Below are positions 19,771-30,241 of a stretch of 64,000 bases of DNA, piece by piece. The DNA lies in contig JAAQTN010000001.1 in NCBI GenBank assembly GCA_011742915.1, positions 1 to 64,000 on the forward strand. Reading direction: 5' to 3'. Origin of the DNA: Billgrantia desiderata. Its GTDB lineage: Bacteria; Pseudomonadota; Gammaproteobacteria; Pseudomonadales; Halomonadaceae. Made by a program: the position numbers and the translations under genes. The notes under the pieces were generated by a model. That model did not search any database, was not told where the DNA came from, and worked only from the letters and a program-made list of their open reading frames with translations. The number at the start of each line of letters is the position of its first letter. Positions within the stretch are counted from its first letter, which is position 1.

Positions 19771-20845
19771 GGTTTTTCTCGTCTCGGCCATCGCTCTGGC
19801 CGTGGCCGGCTGTGCCGCACAGCAGGATTATGGCGCTCCCCAGGTTCGCGATCTCTCGGTGAGTCGCGAGCGTGCTCCGGCCAGCCACTACACGGTCGAG
19901 CAGGGCGATACCCTGTACGGCATCGCCTGGCGGCATGACATGGATTATCGCGACCTGGCGCGTCTCAACCAGATCGGGCCGCCATATCGCATCCAGCCCG
20001 GCCAGCAGTTGCGCCTGAGCGATGGCGCCGGCGCGCCGGCGCGCCAGGAACCCTCTCGCGAGCTGGGCGACTCCCAGGTGGCGACGGCTACCGCACTGGG
20101 CGGCGGCACCGTAGCCCAGGCCGGCGACAGCGATTGGCTGCTGCCCGATGAAGAGCGCATCGAGCGTAACCGGCGCCTCACTGTCGAGCCTCTCGACGGA
20201 GAGGCGAGTGCCCCCAGCGAGACGGCGGTGGCCAGCGCGGAGCAGGTCGCCGGACCGGCTCCCTCAGCGGAGCCGGAGCGCACGCCCGAGCCCCGCGTGG
20301 ATGCCGAAGCGGCCGTTGCCACGCAGCAGCCGGAACCCCAGCAGCAGCCAGAGCCCCAGCCCGAACCCGAACCGCAGCCGGCGGCACAGCCCGAACCGGA
20401 TGCCGGCACACAAGTGGCGGGTGAACCGGAACGCCAGCCCGCAAGTGCTGGTCGTACCTATACACCGGTAGATGAGGTGCCCTGGCAGTGGCCCGCGGAC
20501 GGTGAGCTGATCGGCCGTTTCGGTGAAGGCGGAAGCATAACGGCCGGCATTGATATTGCCGGACAAAAGGGGCAACCTGTCAGAGCAGCCGGTCCCGGTA
20601 TCGTGGTCTATGCCGGCAGCGGGGTACGGGGTTACGGCAACCTGATCCTGCTCAAGCACAATGACCAGTACCTGAGCGCCTATGCCCACAACGACAGCCT
20701 TCGCGTGACGGAGAACGATGTGGTCGAGGCCGGTCAGGTGATCGCCACCATGGGCGACAGCGATGCCGAGAGCGTCAGGCTGCATTTCGAGGTGCGCAAG
20801 GATGGCCAGCCTCAAGACCCTCTGAAATACCTGCCGGAGCGATAG
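19763..20845 (+). CDS. nlpD: lipoprotein NlpD, murein hydrolase activator
   Basis: This is a 360-residue outer-membrane-targeted lipoprotein. The signal peptide ends in the lipobox LAVAGC (Cys near residue 15). A LysM peptidoglycan-binding domain follows (HYTVEQGDTLYGIAWRH, about 37-82), then a long linker rich in Pro, Gln and Glu (about 150-225), then a C-terminal LytM/M23 domain (GIDIAGQKGQPV ... GYGNLILLKHNDQYLSAYAHN ... RLHFEVRKDG). The first metal-binding His of M23 peptidases is missing (AGIDI), as in E. coli NlpD, so it should activate AmiC-type amidases rather than cut peptidoglycan. Confidence 0.94.
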   Translation: MRKVFLVSAIALAVAGCAAQQDYGAPQVRDLSVSRERAPASHYTVEQGDTLYGIAWRHDMDYRDLARLNQIGPPYRIQPGQQLRLSDGAGAPARQEPSRELGDSQVATATALGGGTVAQAGDSDWLLPDEERIERNRRLTVEPLDGEASAPSETAVASAEQVAGPAPSAEPERTPEPRVDAEAAVATQQPEPQQQPEPQPEPEPQPAAQPEPDAGTQVAGEPERQPASAGRTYTPVDEVPWQWPADGELIGRFGEGGSITAGIDIAGQKGQPVRAAGPGIVVYAGSGVRGYGNLILLKHNDQYLSAYAHNDSLRVTENDVVEAGQVIATMGDSDAESVRLHFEVRKDGQPQDPLKYLPER

Positions 20846-20928
20846 TCGCCAGTGTGGCTGTCGCCGGGTTGGCAGGGTGGTCATCGGCGCTCACCGGCGC
20901 CGCTGAGGAGTCAATAACAATAGAGCTC

Positions 20929-20947
20929 TGCATGCGGTAAGCATGCA
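20929..20947 (+). promoter_or_regulatory. 7-bp inverted repeat in the rpoS leader
   Basis: TGCATGC and GCATGCA flank a 5-base loop (GGTAA), forming a perfect hairpin 44 bp upstream of the rpoS ATG. rpoS leaders are known sites of post-transcriptional control in enterobacteria, but this hairpin is not homologous to those leaders. It could equally be a protein-binding palindrome. Only the symmetry is seen directly. Confidence 0.35.
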
Positions 20948-20990
20948 AGAGAAAACGGCATTTCAGGACGAAACCACGGGGTAGCAACCG

Positions 20991-21983
20991 ATGAGCATGC
21001 TTGAACGGGACCTTCAGGATGTTGATCTCGAAGACGTCACCGAGGCCGATGAGGACCTCGGTACGGAGTCGGACAGCTCGGCCAGCGACAGCGACGACGA
21101 TACCGCCTTCGAAAAGGCGCTCAGTCGCGAAGACAAGCACTATCACCATAGTCTCGACGCCACCCAGATCTATCTCAACGAGATCGGCTTCTCGCCTCTG
21201 CTGACGCCGGAAGAGGAGGTCTACTACGGCCGCCTGGCCCAGAAGGGCGATCCGGCAGGCCGGGCGAGAATGATCGAATCCAACCTGCGGCTGGTGGTCA
21301 AGATCGCCCGTCGCTATCTCAATCGCGGCCTGACGCTGCTCGACCTGATCGAAGAGGGCAACCTCGGGCTGATCCGGGCGGTGGAGAAGTTCGATCCCGA
21401 GCGCGGCTTCCGCTTCTCCACCTATGCCACCTGGTGGATTCGCCAGACCATCGAGCGGGCGCTGATGAACCAGACCCGTACCATCCGTCTGCCGATCCAC
21501 GTGGTCAAGGAACTCAACATCTACCTGCGTGCGGCTCGCGAGCTGACCCAGAAGCTGGATCACGAGGCCACGCCGGAGGAGATCGCCGACTATCTCGACA
21601 AGCCAGTCGAGTCGGTGAAGAAGATGATGGGGCTCAACGAGCGCGTCTCCTCGGTGGACTACCCCATGGGCGGCGAGAGCGACAAGCCGCTGATCGAGAC
21701 CCTGGCCGACGACAACGAGCAGGGGCCCGAGTCGTCGCTGGTCGACATCGACGTCAAGCAGCATGTCGATGAGTGGCTGGCGGAGCTGACCGAGAAGCAG
21801 ATGGAAGTGGTCATCCGCCGTTTCGGCCTGCGCGGGCACGAGGCGGCGACCCTGGAAGAGGTCGGTGACGAAATCGGCCTGACCCGCGAGCGGGTACGCC
21901 AGATCCAGGTCGAGGCACTCAAGAAGCTGCGTCGCGTACTCGAGAAGCAGGGCCTCTCGATGGACAACATCTTCAACGAGTAA
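20991..21983 (+). CDS. rpoS: RNA polymerase sigma factor RpoS
   Basis: This is the stationary-phase/general stress sigma factor (330 aa). After an acidic N-terminus (about 1-45) come region 1.2 ([21 protein letters not shown]), region 2 ([57 protein letters not shown]), region 3 and region 4 (the helix-turn-helix in [19 protein letters not shown]). The order nlpD-rpoS and the sequence after region 4.2 ([13 protein letters not shown]) separate it from RpoD. A strong terminator follows. Confidence 0.97.
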   Translation: MSMLERDLQDVDLEDVTEADEDLGTESDSSASDSDDDTAFEKALSREDKHYHHSLDATQIYLNEIGFSPLLTPEEEVYYGRLAQKGDPAGRARMIESNLRLVVKIARRYLNRGLTLLDLIEEGNLGLIRAVEKFDPERGFRFSTYATWWIRQTIERALMNQTRTIRLPIHVVKELNIYLRAARELTQKLDHEATPEEIADYLDKPVESVKKMMGLNERVSSVDYPMGGESDKPLIETLADDNEQGPESSLVDIDVKQHVDEWLAELTEKQMEVVIRRFGLRGHEAATLEEVGDEIGLTRERVRQIQVEALKKLRRVLEKQGLSMDNIFNE

Positions 21984-22000
21984 CGGCAGATCGAGCAGAA

Positions 22001-22032
22001 GCAGCCGACCTTCGGGTCGGCTGCATATTTTC
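22001..22032 (+). terminator. rho-independent terminator of rpoS
   Basis: GCAGCCGACC and GGTCGGCTGC pair perfectly around a TTCG tetraloop, and a T-rich stretch (ATATTTT) follows. It starts 17 bp after the rpoS stop and separates the surE-rpoS cluster from tolC. Confidence 0.92.
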
Positions 22033-22093
22033 TGCATGCTGATGCGTTATCATTAGCATCCTCATCATGCAGGGATGAACAAGGAAACGATCA

Positions 22094-23566
22094 ATGCATC
22101 GCTCACCATTCACGAGGCGCTTCCAGCGCCGTGGCCTTGCGGCAATCGTGGGTCTCGCCATGGCAGGCAACGTGCAGGCTGCCGACCTGTGGACCATCGC
22201 CCAGGATGCGCTGGCCAACGATGCCGAACTGGCTTCGACCCGCTCCGGCTTCCAGGCCACCGAGGCGGCGCGGGACGTACAGCGCGGCACCTTGCTGCCG
22301 CAGATCGGCATCGGCGGCAGCGTCAGCCATACGCGAACCTATTCGAGCCCCGCTCAGGGCGCGGCCGGCCGGGTCCAGGAGGGCGCCGAGGAGCTGGGGG
22401 CCGGTGCTCCTGCCTTCGACCAGGACGATACGGTGAACAGTGTCGGCATCAGTCTCGATGCCGAGCAGGCGCTCTACGACCCGACCCGACGTGCCCAACT
22501 GCAGCGTGCCGAGAGGGAGATAGATCGTGACGCGCTGGGCCTGGAAGCGACCCAGCAGCAGCTGCTCTTCAACGTGGCCAACGCCTACTTCGAGATACTG
22601 CGAGCGCACGACATCCTCAGTGCCCGTCGTGCCCAGGAAACCGCCATCAGTCGCCAGCTCGAGCAGGCGCGGGAGCGCTTCGAAGTCGGCCTGATCGCCA
22701 TTACCGACGTGCATGAGGCCCAGGCTCGCTTCGACCTGGCGCGGGCTCAGCGCATCGCGGCGGAAGGAGCCATGCAGGTCAGCTTCGAGGCGCTGGAGCG
22801 GCTGACCGGCCACCGCTACGACAGTATCGATGCCCTTGACGAAGAGGTGCCCATTGCCTCGCCGCAGCCGGCCGACCGCGAGGAGTGGGTGGCGCTGGCC
22901 ATGGCCAACAGCCCGATGGTGCTGATGGCCGAAGCGGGTATCGAGGTGGCGAGAAGCACCCTCGAGGTCTCCCGGGCCGGCCAGCGTCCGGTGGTGTCGG
23001 CATTCGCCAACTACGGCTGGGCGGACACCGATCGCAGCGGTACGGCGCATCAGTCGGAGAGCCAGGTCGGGCTGCGTGCCAGCCTGCCGCTCTACACCGG
23101 CGGTTCGACCCAGGCGCAGATTCGTCAGAGCGGCTTCCTGCTCGAGGCCACGCAGTACGACTTCGAGGCGCAGCGACGCGACACCATCCAGCAGGTCCGT
23201 TCGCTGTTCACCCGGGTGAACAACGACGTCGAGACCGTCGAGGCGCGTCGCCAGGCGATCATCTCCAACCAGAGCGCGCTGGAAGCGACGCGCTCGGGCT
23301 ACGAGGTGGGTACGCGCAACATCGTCGACGTGCTCAACGCCGAGCAGAACCTGTTCAATGCCATCGCCGAGCATGCCGAGGCGCGCTACGACTACGTGCT
23401 GGGGCTGCTGCAGCTGCAGCTGCAGGCAGGCATACTCGGAGCGGACTCCATTCAGGCAGTCAACGCCTGGCTGTCCGACGAGGAACGGGTCTCGCTGGAG
23501 TTGCCGGATGAGGCCAACGACAATCCGGTCATGAACATCGGTGAGCGGCCTCGGGCGCCTTCGTGA
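22094..23566 (+). CDS. tolC: TolC-family outer membrane channel protein
   Basis: This is a 490-residue outer-membrane efflux/secretion tunnel. A signal peptide (about 1-28, ending VQA-ADL) is followed by two repeats of the outer-membrane efflux domain; NVANAYFEILRAHDILSARRAQE and ARERFEVGLIAITDVHEAQARFDLARA mark the first, and GYEVGTRNIVDVLNAEQNLF the second. The GLI..TDV and GTR.IVDVL.A motifs are typical of true TolC. It works with type I secretion systems and RND pumps. It is the only visible secretion component that could serve the RTX protein at 39277-40605. Confidence 0.93.
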   Translation: MHRSPFTRRFQRRGLAAIVGLAMAGNVQAADLWTIAQDALANDAELASTRSGFQATEAARDVQRGTLLPQIGIGGSVSHTRTYSSPAQGAAGRVQEGAEELGAGAPAFDQDDTVNSVGISLDAEQALYDPTRRAQLQRAEREIDRDALGLEATQQQLLFNVANAYFEILRAHDILSARRAQETAISRQLEQARERFEVGLIAITDVHEAQARFDLARAQRIAAEGAMQVSFEALERLTGHRYDSIDALDEEVPIASPQPADREEWVALAMANSPMVLMAEAGIEVARSTLEVSRAGQRPVVSAFANYGWADTDRSGTAHQSESQVGLRASLPLYTGGSTQAQIRQSGFLLEATQYDFEAQRRDTIQQVRSLFTRVNNDVETVEARRQAIISNQSALEATRSGYEVGTRNIVDVLNAEQNLFNAIAEHAEARYDYVLGLLQLQLQAGILGADSIQAVNAWLSDEERVSLELPDEANDNPVMNIGERPRAPS

Positions 23567-23610
23567 AAAATTACGAAATCACCGCTAAAAAGCGTAGATA
23601 ATCACATGAG

Positions 23611-23635
23611 CCACCGAGTAATCGGTGGTTTCTTT
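23611..23635 (+). terminator. rho-independent terminator after tolC
   Basis: CCACCGA and TCGGTGG pair around GTAA and are followed by TTTCTTT. It lies 45 bp after the tolC stop and before alr. Confidence 0.85.
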
Positions 23636-23696
23636 CGTGAAGCGGCTTGAGTTATGAAAGATAATACTGCGCTGTTACCCATCAGCGGAGGTTGCC

Positions 23697-24815
23697 ATGG
23701 CCAGGCCCCTGGTTGCAGACATCGATCTTGACGCCCTGCGTCACAATTATGCCCTGGCGCGTGAGCTGGCCGGGGAGAGCCGGGCTCTGGCCGTGATCAA
23801 GGCCGATGCCTACGGGCACGGTGCCGTGGCGTGTGCACTGGCTCTCGAGTCGCTGCCCGAAGGCAAGCGCCCGCCCGCCTTTGCCGTGGCCTGCCTGGAG
23901 GAGGCCGAGGCTCTGCGCCTGGGGGGCATCGCGTCGCCCATCGTGCTGCTGGAAGGCATTTTCGAGGCGGCGGAGCTGGCCCGTGTCGAGGCGCTCGGGC
24001 TGTGGATGGCGGTGCACAGCGAGTGGCAGCTCCAGGCCTTGCTGGCGCATCGTCCGGCCCGGCCGATCCCGGTCTGGGTCAAGGTCGACTCCGGCATGCA
24101 CCGGCTGGGTTTTGCCCCCGAGCAGGTGGAGTCGGTGTGGCAGCGCCTGTCGGCAGCCCCCGAGTGCGCCACCGGCCTGCAGCTGATGAGCCATTTCGCC
24201 ACCGCCGATGCCGTCGATGCCGGTTACTTCGAGACTCAACTGCAACGCATGCGCGACCTGGCGCAGCGCTTGCAGGCCCCGCTGTGTCTGGCCAACTCCC
24301 CGGCCACCCTGGCCTGGCCGCAGTCCCATGGCAGTTGGGTTCGCCCCGGGGTCATGCTGTACGGCAGCGACCCGCTGGAACGACCCAGCGCTGCCAGCCG
24401 CCGCCTGCAGCCGGTGATGACGCTGCGCTCCGAGATCATCGCCATGCGCGACCTGGCCGTGGGGGAGCCGGTGGGCTATGCCGGGCGTTGGCGGGCACCG
24501 CGGCCGTCGCGCATCGCGGTGGTGGCCTGCGGCTATGGCGACGGTTACGATCGGCATGCTGTCGACGGTACGCCGGTGCTGGTGGCCGGACAGCGCACGA
24601 CGATTGCCGGCAAGGTGTCGATGGACATGCTGACAGTGGACGTGACCGACATCCCCGAGGCCGACATCGGCAGCGAGGTGGTGCTGTGGGGGCGCTCGCG
24701 GCATGGCGCGGTACTCGGCGTCGATGAGGTAGCCCGGTACTGCGATACCATCAGCTATACGCTGCTGACCGGTATTCTGCCGCGAGTTCCCCGGCGCTAT
24801 TCGCGGCTCGACTGA
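23697..24815 (+). CDS. alr: alanine racemase
   Basis: This is a 372-residue PLP enzyme making D-alanine for peptidoglycan. The PLP-lysine motif AVIKADAYGHGA lies near residue 32, and the second catalytic Tyr is in VRPGVMLYGSDPL near residue 220. The barrel and C-terminal beta domain are complete (VSMDMLTVDVTDIPEADIGSEV). CGGAGG precedes the ATG at good spacing. It is a single gene with a terminator upstream. It could be the catabolic paralogue (dadX) by sequence alone, but no dadA neighbour is present. Confidence 0.95.
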   Translation: MARPLVADIDLDALRHNYALARELAGESRALAVIKADAYGHGAVACALALESLPEGKRPPAFAVACLEEAEALRLGGIASPIVLLEGIFEAAELARVEALGLWMAVHSEWQLQALLAHRPARPIPVWVKVDSGMHRLGFAPEQVESVWQRLSAAPECATGLQLMSHFATADAVDAGYFETQLQRMRDLAQRLQAPLCLANSPATLAWPQSHGSWVRPGVMLYGSDPLERPSAASRRLQPVMTLRSEIIAMRDLAVGEPVGYAGRWRAPRPSRIAVVACGYGDGYDRHAVDGTPVLVAGQRTTIAGKVSMDMLTVDVTDIPEADIGSEVVLWGRSRHGAVLGVDEVARYCDTISYTLLTGILPRVPRRYSRLD

Positions 24816-24860
24816 GCATCGGTTCTCTTGCTCCCGAACCCGATCTGAACGGAATTCTGC

Positions 24861-25775
24861 ATGTCCAAACGCAACTGGCCCGACTCCTACGCCCATCCTC
24901 GCTTCTGGCCTGCATGGCTGGCCATCGGTGCCATGCGGGTGGGGGCCTGGCTGCCGTGGCGGCTCAAGCTCGCCATTGGGCGCGGCCTCGGTCTGCTGGC
25001 CTGGGCGGCGGTGCCGCGCCGCCGCCATATCGTCGACACCAATCTGAGGCTCTGCTTTCCCCAGCTCGGCGACGCCGAGCGTGCCAAGCTGGTGCGCGAG
25101 ACCTTCGAGGCCAATGGCATCGGTATTCTCGAGACCGCAACGGGCTGGTGTCGCGATCCCAGGCACCTGCGCCACCGCGTCACCTACAAGGGCCGCCATC
25201 ATCTGGAGGCGGCCTACGCCCAGGGCAAGGGCGTGCTGGTGGTGGGCATCCACTTCTCGACGCTGGACCTGGGCGGTGCGTTGCACTCGCTCTACTTCCC
25301 TTCCGACGTGGTCTACCGGCCGCACAACAATCCGCTGTTCGACCGTTTCATGACCCGGGCGCGCAGTCGCATCTTCGGCGAGGCCATCGACCGTCACGAC
25401 CTGCGCGGGGTGGTACGGCGCATCAAGGCGGGGCACATCGTATGGTATTCGCCGGACCAGGATTTCGGCCGCGACGTCAGCGTCTTCGCTCCGCTGTTCG
25501 GCATCGAGGCGGCGACCATTCGCCTGACCGCCAAGATCGCGCGGATGACCGGGGCGCCGGTGGTGCCGCTGATGTTTCATCGCAACCCGGACGATCGCAC
25601 CTATACCATCGAGTGCCACCCCGCGCTGGAGGACTTCCCCAGTGGCGATGAGGTGAGCGATGCCAGGCAGGTCAACGCTTTCATCGAGCGGGCGATCGGC
25701 AAGCACCCGGAGCAGTACATGTGGCTCCATCGGCGCTTCAAGACGCGCCCCGAGGGCGAGCCGGAGCTCTACTGA
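24861..25775 (+). CDS. lpxL: lipid A biosynthesis lauroyl acyltransferase (LpxL/HtrB family)
   Basis: This is a 304-residue inner-membrane acyltransferase that adds a secondary fatty acid to Kdo2-lipid IVA. The HX4D catalytic motif is in GIHFSTLDLGG near residue 130, and the family's VVYRPHNNPLFDRFM and WYSPDQDFG segments follow. A hydrophobic N-terminal helix (about 16-35) anchors it. It is monocistronic between alr and a microprotein gene. LpxL versus LpxM cannot be fully settled; the sequence order is closer to LpxL. Confidence 0.9.
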   Translation: MSKRNWPDSYAHPRFWPAWLAIGAMRVGAWLPWRLKLAIGRGLGLLAWAAVPRRRHIVDTNLRLCFPQLGDAERAKLVRETFEANGIGILETATGWCRDPRHLRHRVTYKGRHHLEAAYAQGKGVLVVGIHFSTLDLGGALHSLYFPSDVVYRPHNNPLFDRFMTRARSRIFGEAIDRHDLRGVVRRIKAGHIVWYSPDQDFGRDVSVFAPLFGIEAATIRLTAKIARMTGAPVVPLMFHRNPDDRTYTIECHPALEDFPSGDEVSDARQVNAFIERAIGKHPEQYMWLHRRFKTRPEGEPELY

Positions 25776-25949
25776 GCCCGGCAGGCTCGAGCCGGGAAGT
25801 GGCAGTTTCGTACCGTGGTGTAGCAGAGCTATAACAAGGCGTCACCGGTAGTAACTTGACGCTTCGAGGAGTTCACGCAAGGCTTAAGGGCACCTGATAG
25901 GGAAACTGCGCCGAAGGAAATTGGCGCTAAACGTGTCAAGGAGGTCCAT

Positions 25950-26111
25950 ATGCTCGGCAATGCCATGCTGTTTCTGATCATCGCCATCATTGCGGGGGTG
26001 CTGGGTTTCACCGGCATTGCCGGTGCGGCGACGACCATCGCCCAGATCCTGTTCTTCCTGTTCATCGTGCTGTTCATCGTCTCGCTGATCACTGGACGAA
26101 GGAAGCCCTAG
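25950..26111 (+). CDS. DUF1328 membrane microprotein (YtjA-like)
   Basis: This is a 53-residue protein with two hydrophobic helices: [18 protein letters not shown] and an [15 protein letters not shown] stretch joined by AGAATTIAQ. It matches the DUF1328 family pattern (FLIIA.IAGVLGF.GIAGAA..IA.ILFF.F). The ATG is preceded by AAGGAGGTCC, a near-perfect ribosome site. The function of the family is unknown; members often respond to stress. The 174 bp upstream are untranslated, and a bidirectional terminator follows. Confidence 0.88.
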   Translation: MLGNAMLFLIIAIIAGVLGFTGIAGAATTIAQILFFLFIVLFIVSLITGRRKP

Positions 26112-26131
26112 CGTTTCCAAGACGAACGCAA

Positions 26132-26160
26132 CGAGGCCCCGCATGGCGGGGCCTCGTCGT
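26132..26160. terminator. bidirectional terminator between the DUF1328 gene and ettA
   Basis: CGAGGCCCCGC and GCGGGGCCTCG pair perfectly around ATG, an 11-bp stem. It lies between two convergent genes, so it can serve both. T-runs are short on either side (CGTCGTTT on the plus strand). Confidence 0.8.
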
Positions 26161-26178
26161 TTGCGACATCCAGAGGGA

Positions 26179-27840
<1,662 letters not shown>

Positions 27841-27926
27841 GGAATTCCACTGGAGTTGAGGGGTTCAGTGGCCACGATGATAGTGGTCGGGCAGGGCAAA
27901 GGCCAGTGTCGCCGCGATGGGGGCGT

Positions 27927-28133
27927 TTACTCTTCTTCCTCGTCGAGCATCATCCAGTCGTCTTCGATGGCGCGCTTGAGGCGGCGCTCTTCCAGCAGGG
28001 CCTCGACGCGGCGTCGGGCACGCAGGGTATCGGCACGGTTGGAGGCGCGAGGACGCACGTAGTCGTCGTCGTTCACCGCTTCGAGGAAGTCGTCGTCGTC
28101 GTGAGTGTCGTTGACAAGGGGTTCATGGCTCAT
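27927..28133 (-). CDS. PA3496-family small acidic/basic protein
   Basis: This is a 68-residue soluble protein of unknown function. An acidic N-terminal part with DDDDF and NDDDY clusters is followed by a basic helix (RARRRVEALLEERRLKRAIEDDW) and an acidic tail. The DTLRARRRVEALLEERRLK and LKRAIEDDWM pattern fits the PA3496 family of pseudomonads. GGAGGATTTCGC precedes the ATG at 28133, which decides the start over the longer frame. Confidence 0.75.
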   Translation of the reverse strand: MSHEPLVNDTHDDDDFLEAVNDDDYVRPRASNRADTLRARRRVEALLEERRLKRAIEDDWMMLDEEEE

Positions 28134-28328
28134 GCGAAATCCTCCCATGGCCCGGTGTCGACCGCGCTGCGATCGACGTGTCGCACAACCGCTTCGCGTC
28201 CGAAGCGACGGACCTGAAGCGCCATCGGTGCCCATAAGGTCGGCACCTGACGGCTATATATATCCGGAATGAGCCGAGAGCAAGCTTAATCGCGATTTTT
28301 TTCTTCGCGCCTACAGGTCAGGGACAGG

Positions 28329-28763
28329 TCAGGGAATACCGTGCTCGGCCTTGAGCCGCTCCAACTCTCGCTGCGCCTCGACGCGTTCCGTGACGTCCTT
28401 CTGTACGCCGATGTAGTAGGTGAGGTTGTCGTCGGCATCGTAGACGGGGGTGATCGACAGCTCGTTCCAGAACAGGGTGCCGTCCTTGCGGTAGTTGCGC
28501 AGCACCTCCCGGCACGGCCGGCCCTCGGCCAGCGCCTTGCGGATGTTGTCCAGTGGCGCCTGGTCGCGGTCGTCATTCTGCAGGAAGCGGCAGTCCTGGT
28601 AGAGGATCTCGTCCGCGCTGTAGCCGGTGAGCCGCTCGAAGCCCTTGTTGACGTAGATGAGGATGTTTTCGTCACCTTCCTGTTCGGCGACCACGATGCC
28701 GTCCTCGGAGGCGTCGACGATGCGCTCGAGCAGTTCGGGGCTGATCAATGGGGTTCGTTTCAT
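28329..28763 (-). CDS. short LOV-domain blue-light photoreceptor (PpSB1-LOV-like)
   Basis: This is a 144-residue single-domain PAS/LOV protein. The flavin-adduct cysteine motif is YQDCRFLQNDDRDQ near residue 55, corresponding to the plant GRNCRFLQ. The other flavin-contact segments NYRKDGTLFWNELSI and YYIGVQKDVTERV are intact. Short N-cap and C-terminal helices (VEAQRELERLKAEH) are present and there is no output domain, as in the short LOV proteins of Pseudomonas putida (resemblance recalled, not computed). Between the two near starts, the ATG at 28763 has the better-placed AGGA. Signal output probably occurs through dimer change or a partner. Confidence 0.88.
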   Translation of the reverse strand: MKRTPLISPELLERIVDASEDGIVVAEQEGDENILIYVNKGFERLTGYSADEILYQDCRFLQNDDRDQAPLDNIRKALAEGRPCREVLRNYRKDGTLFWNELSITPVYDADDNLTYYIGVQKDVTERVEAQRELERLKAEHGIP

Positions 28764-28872
28764 TCCAGGCATTCCTGTCTCGGGCTTGGCGGTTACCGAT
28801 CGTGACTATTACCGAATGTCACTATGCTACATCATGGCCAGCCGGCGCCAGGTTGACAACGCCGACCGATCC

Positions 28873-30186
28873 CTACTCGACATCCGGCAGACGCGCTGCG
28901 GAGGCGGCGGCTCCCAGTGCCATCACGGCCAGTACCACCAGCAGCCAGTCGGTACCCAGCCACTGGGCCAGCACGCCCGTCATGCCGCCTACCACGAGCA
29001 TCAGCACGCCGGTGAGGGTGTTGGAAAGCGCGACGTAGAGGGCGCGCTTGTCCTGACCCGCCATGTCGACCAGGTAGGTCTTGCGGCCCAGGCGCACCCC
29101 GGCGTGGACGATGACCAGCAGAGCATAAACCAGGGCATAGGGCCATACCTGCGCGGTCCACTCGCCCGGCAGCCAGGCAATACCGGCGCCGAGCAGGCAG
29201 CAGGCCGCAGCGCCCAGGCCGGTGTCGCGCAGCACGCTGCGGCTGGAAGCGTCGGAGCGCTTGCCCCACACCGGGCTTGCCACCATGCCGGCGAGGCCCG
29301 ATACGACGATCAACAGGCCCAGCCCACCAAGCTCGGCGCCGCTCTGCTGCTGGCCGAGCAGTGCCACGTAGGGCAGTGCCAGGGCGCTGGCCAACAGCAG
29401 CGCACGTGAGAGATTGAAGTGCAGAAAGTTGCGATCCTCACGCAGCAGGCGCAGTCCCAGTTTGATGCTGCTCCAGGCGTTCTCACCGCCCTCCACGGCA
29501 CCCGGCACTTCGGCGATGCGTGCTGCGCACAGTGCATTGACGGTCCAGCCCAGGGCGGCGACGCCGAGCAGCGCCGCCAGAGCCAGTTCGCCGGGGCGAT
29601 CGTCGAACAGCATCAGCACGCCGCCGGCCGCCAGGGTGACGGCCCCGGCCACGCTGCCGCTCCAGCCCAGCAGGTTGCCGCGGCGCTGTTTGGCGATGGT
29701 CTTGCCCAGCACGTCCTTGGTAGCGATGGAAGAGAGCCCGCGGGCCAGCGAAAGCGCCACCAGCGTGATCAGCACCAGGCCACCGCCGAGCCCGCCCTGG
29801 CCGAACAGCGCGAGCAGGGCGAGTGCCAACGCTGCCACGGCCTGGAGACAGCCGCCGACGACCCAGGCCCACTTGCGCTGCGGCTTGAGACGAATGAAGC
29901 CGGCGACGAACAGCTGCGGCAGCAGGGCCCCCGCCTCGCGGATCGGCACCAGCAGGCCGACCATCCACAGCGGGGCGCCGATCACGCCGAGCAGCCAGGG
30001 CAGCACCAGGCGGGCGCTGGAGAGTTCGTCGGCCAGCTTGTTGCCCAGCGCGGCGAACAGGTGCAGGAAAAAGTTGCGTGGCTGCTCGTTACAGGCCTCG
30101 TCGGCGATGTCCTTGCACATGCGGCTGTCTTCATCGCCCGTCAGCCACTCGTACAGTCGCGACTGGCTGATCTCGCGCTCGCTCAT
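28873..30186 (-). CDS. MFS transporter, unassigned substrate
   Basis: This is a 437-residue membrane protein with a soluble N-terminus of about 55 residues and roughly 12 hydrophobic segments in two halves (for example LPWLLGVIGAPLWMVGLLV and LLIVVSGLAGMVASPVWG). The loop motif ...GKRSDASSRS and VRLGRKTYLVDM are MFS-like. AAGGAG precedes the ATG. The N-terminal extension (SRLYEWLTGDEDSRMCKDI) is odd for MFS carriers. Divergent from the SelW-like gene. The substrate cannot be inferred. Confidence 0.8.
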   Translation of the reverse strand: MSEREISQSRLYEWLTGDEDSRMCKDIADEACNEQPRNFFLHLFAALGNKLADELSSARLVLPWLLGVIGAPLWMVGLLVPIREAGALLPQLFVAGFIRLKPQRKWAWVVGGCLQAVAALALALLALFGQGGLGGGLVLITLVALSLARGLSSIATKDVLGKTIAKQRRGNLLGWSGSVAGAVTLAAGGVLMLFDDRPGELALAALLGVAALGWTVNALCAARIAEVPGAVEGGENAWSSIKLGLRLLREDRNFLHFNLSRALLLASALALPYVALLGQQQSGAELGGLGLLIVVSGLAGMVASPVWGKRSDASSRSVLRDTGLGAAACCLLGAGIAWLPGEWTAQVWPYALVYALLVIVHAGVRLGRKTYLVDMAGQDKRALYVALSNTLTGVLMLVVGGMTGVLAQWLGTDWLLVVLAVMALGAAASAARLPDVE

Positions 30187-30241
30187 CCCGGCTCCTTGGC
30201 TGCTATCATTCCCGTTCCATTGTTGCGACAGAGTTGCCGAC

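Noticed and set aside
22036..22075. Fur-box-like sequence (ATGATAACGC) before tolC
   Set aside because: Only one hexamer and a half agree with the Fur pattern, too little to claim a site.
25777..25796. Hairpin CCCGGC...GCCGGG after lpxL as terminator
   Set aside because: The stem is six bases with an 8-base loop and no T-run follows; not enough for a terminator call.
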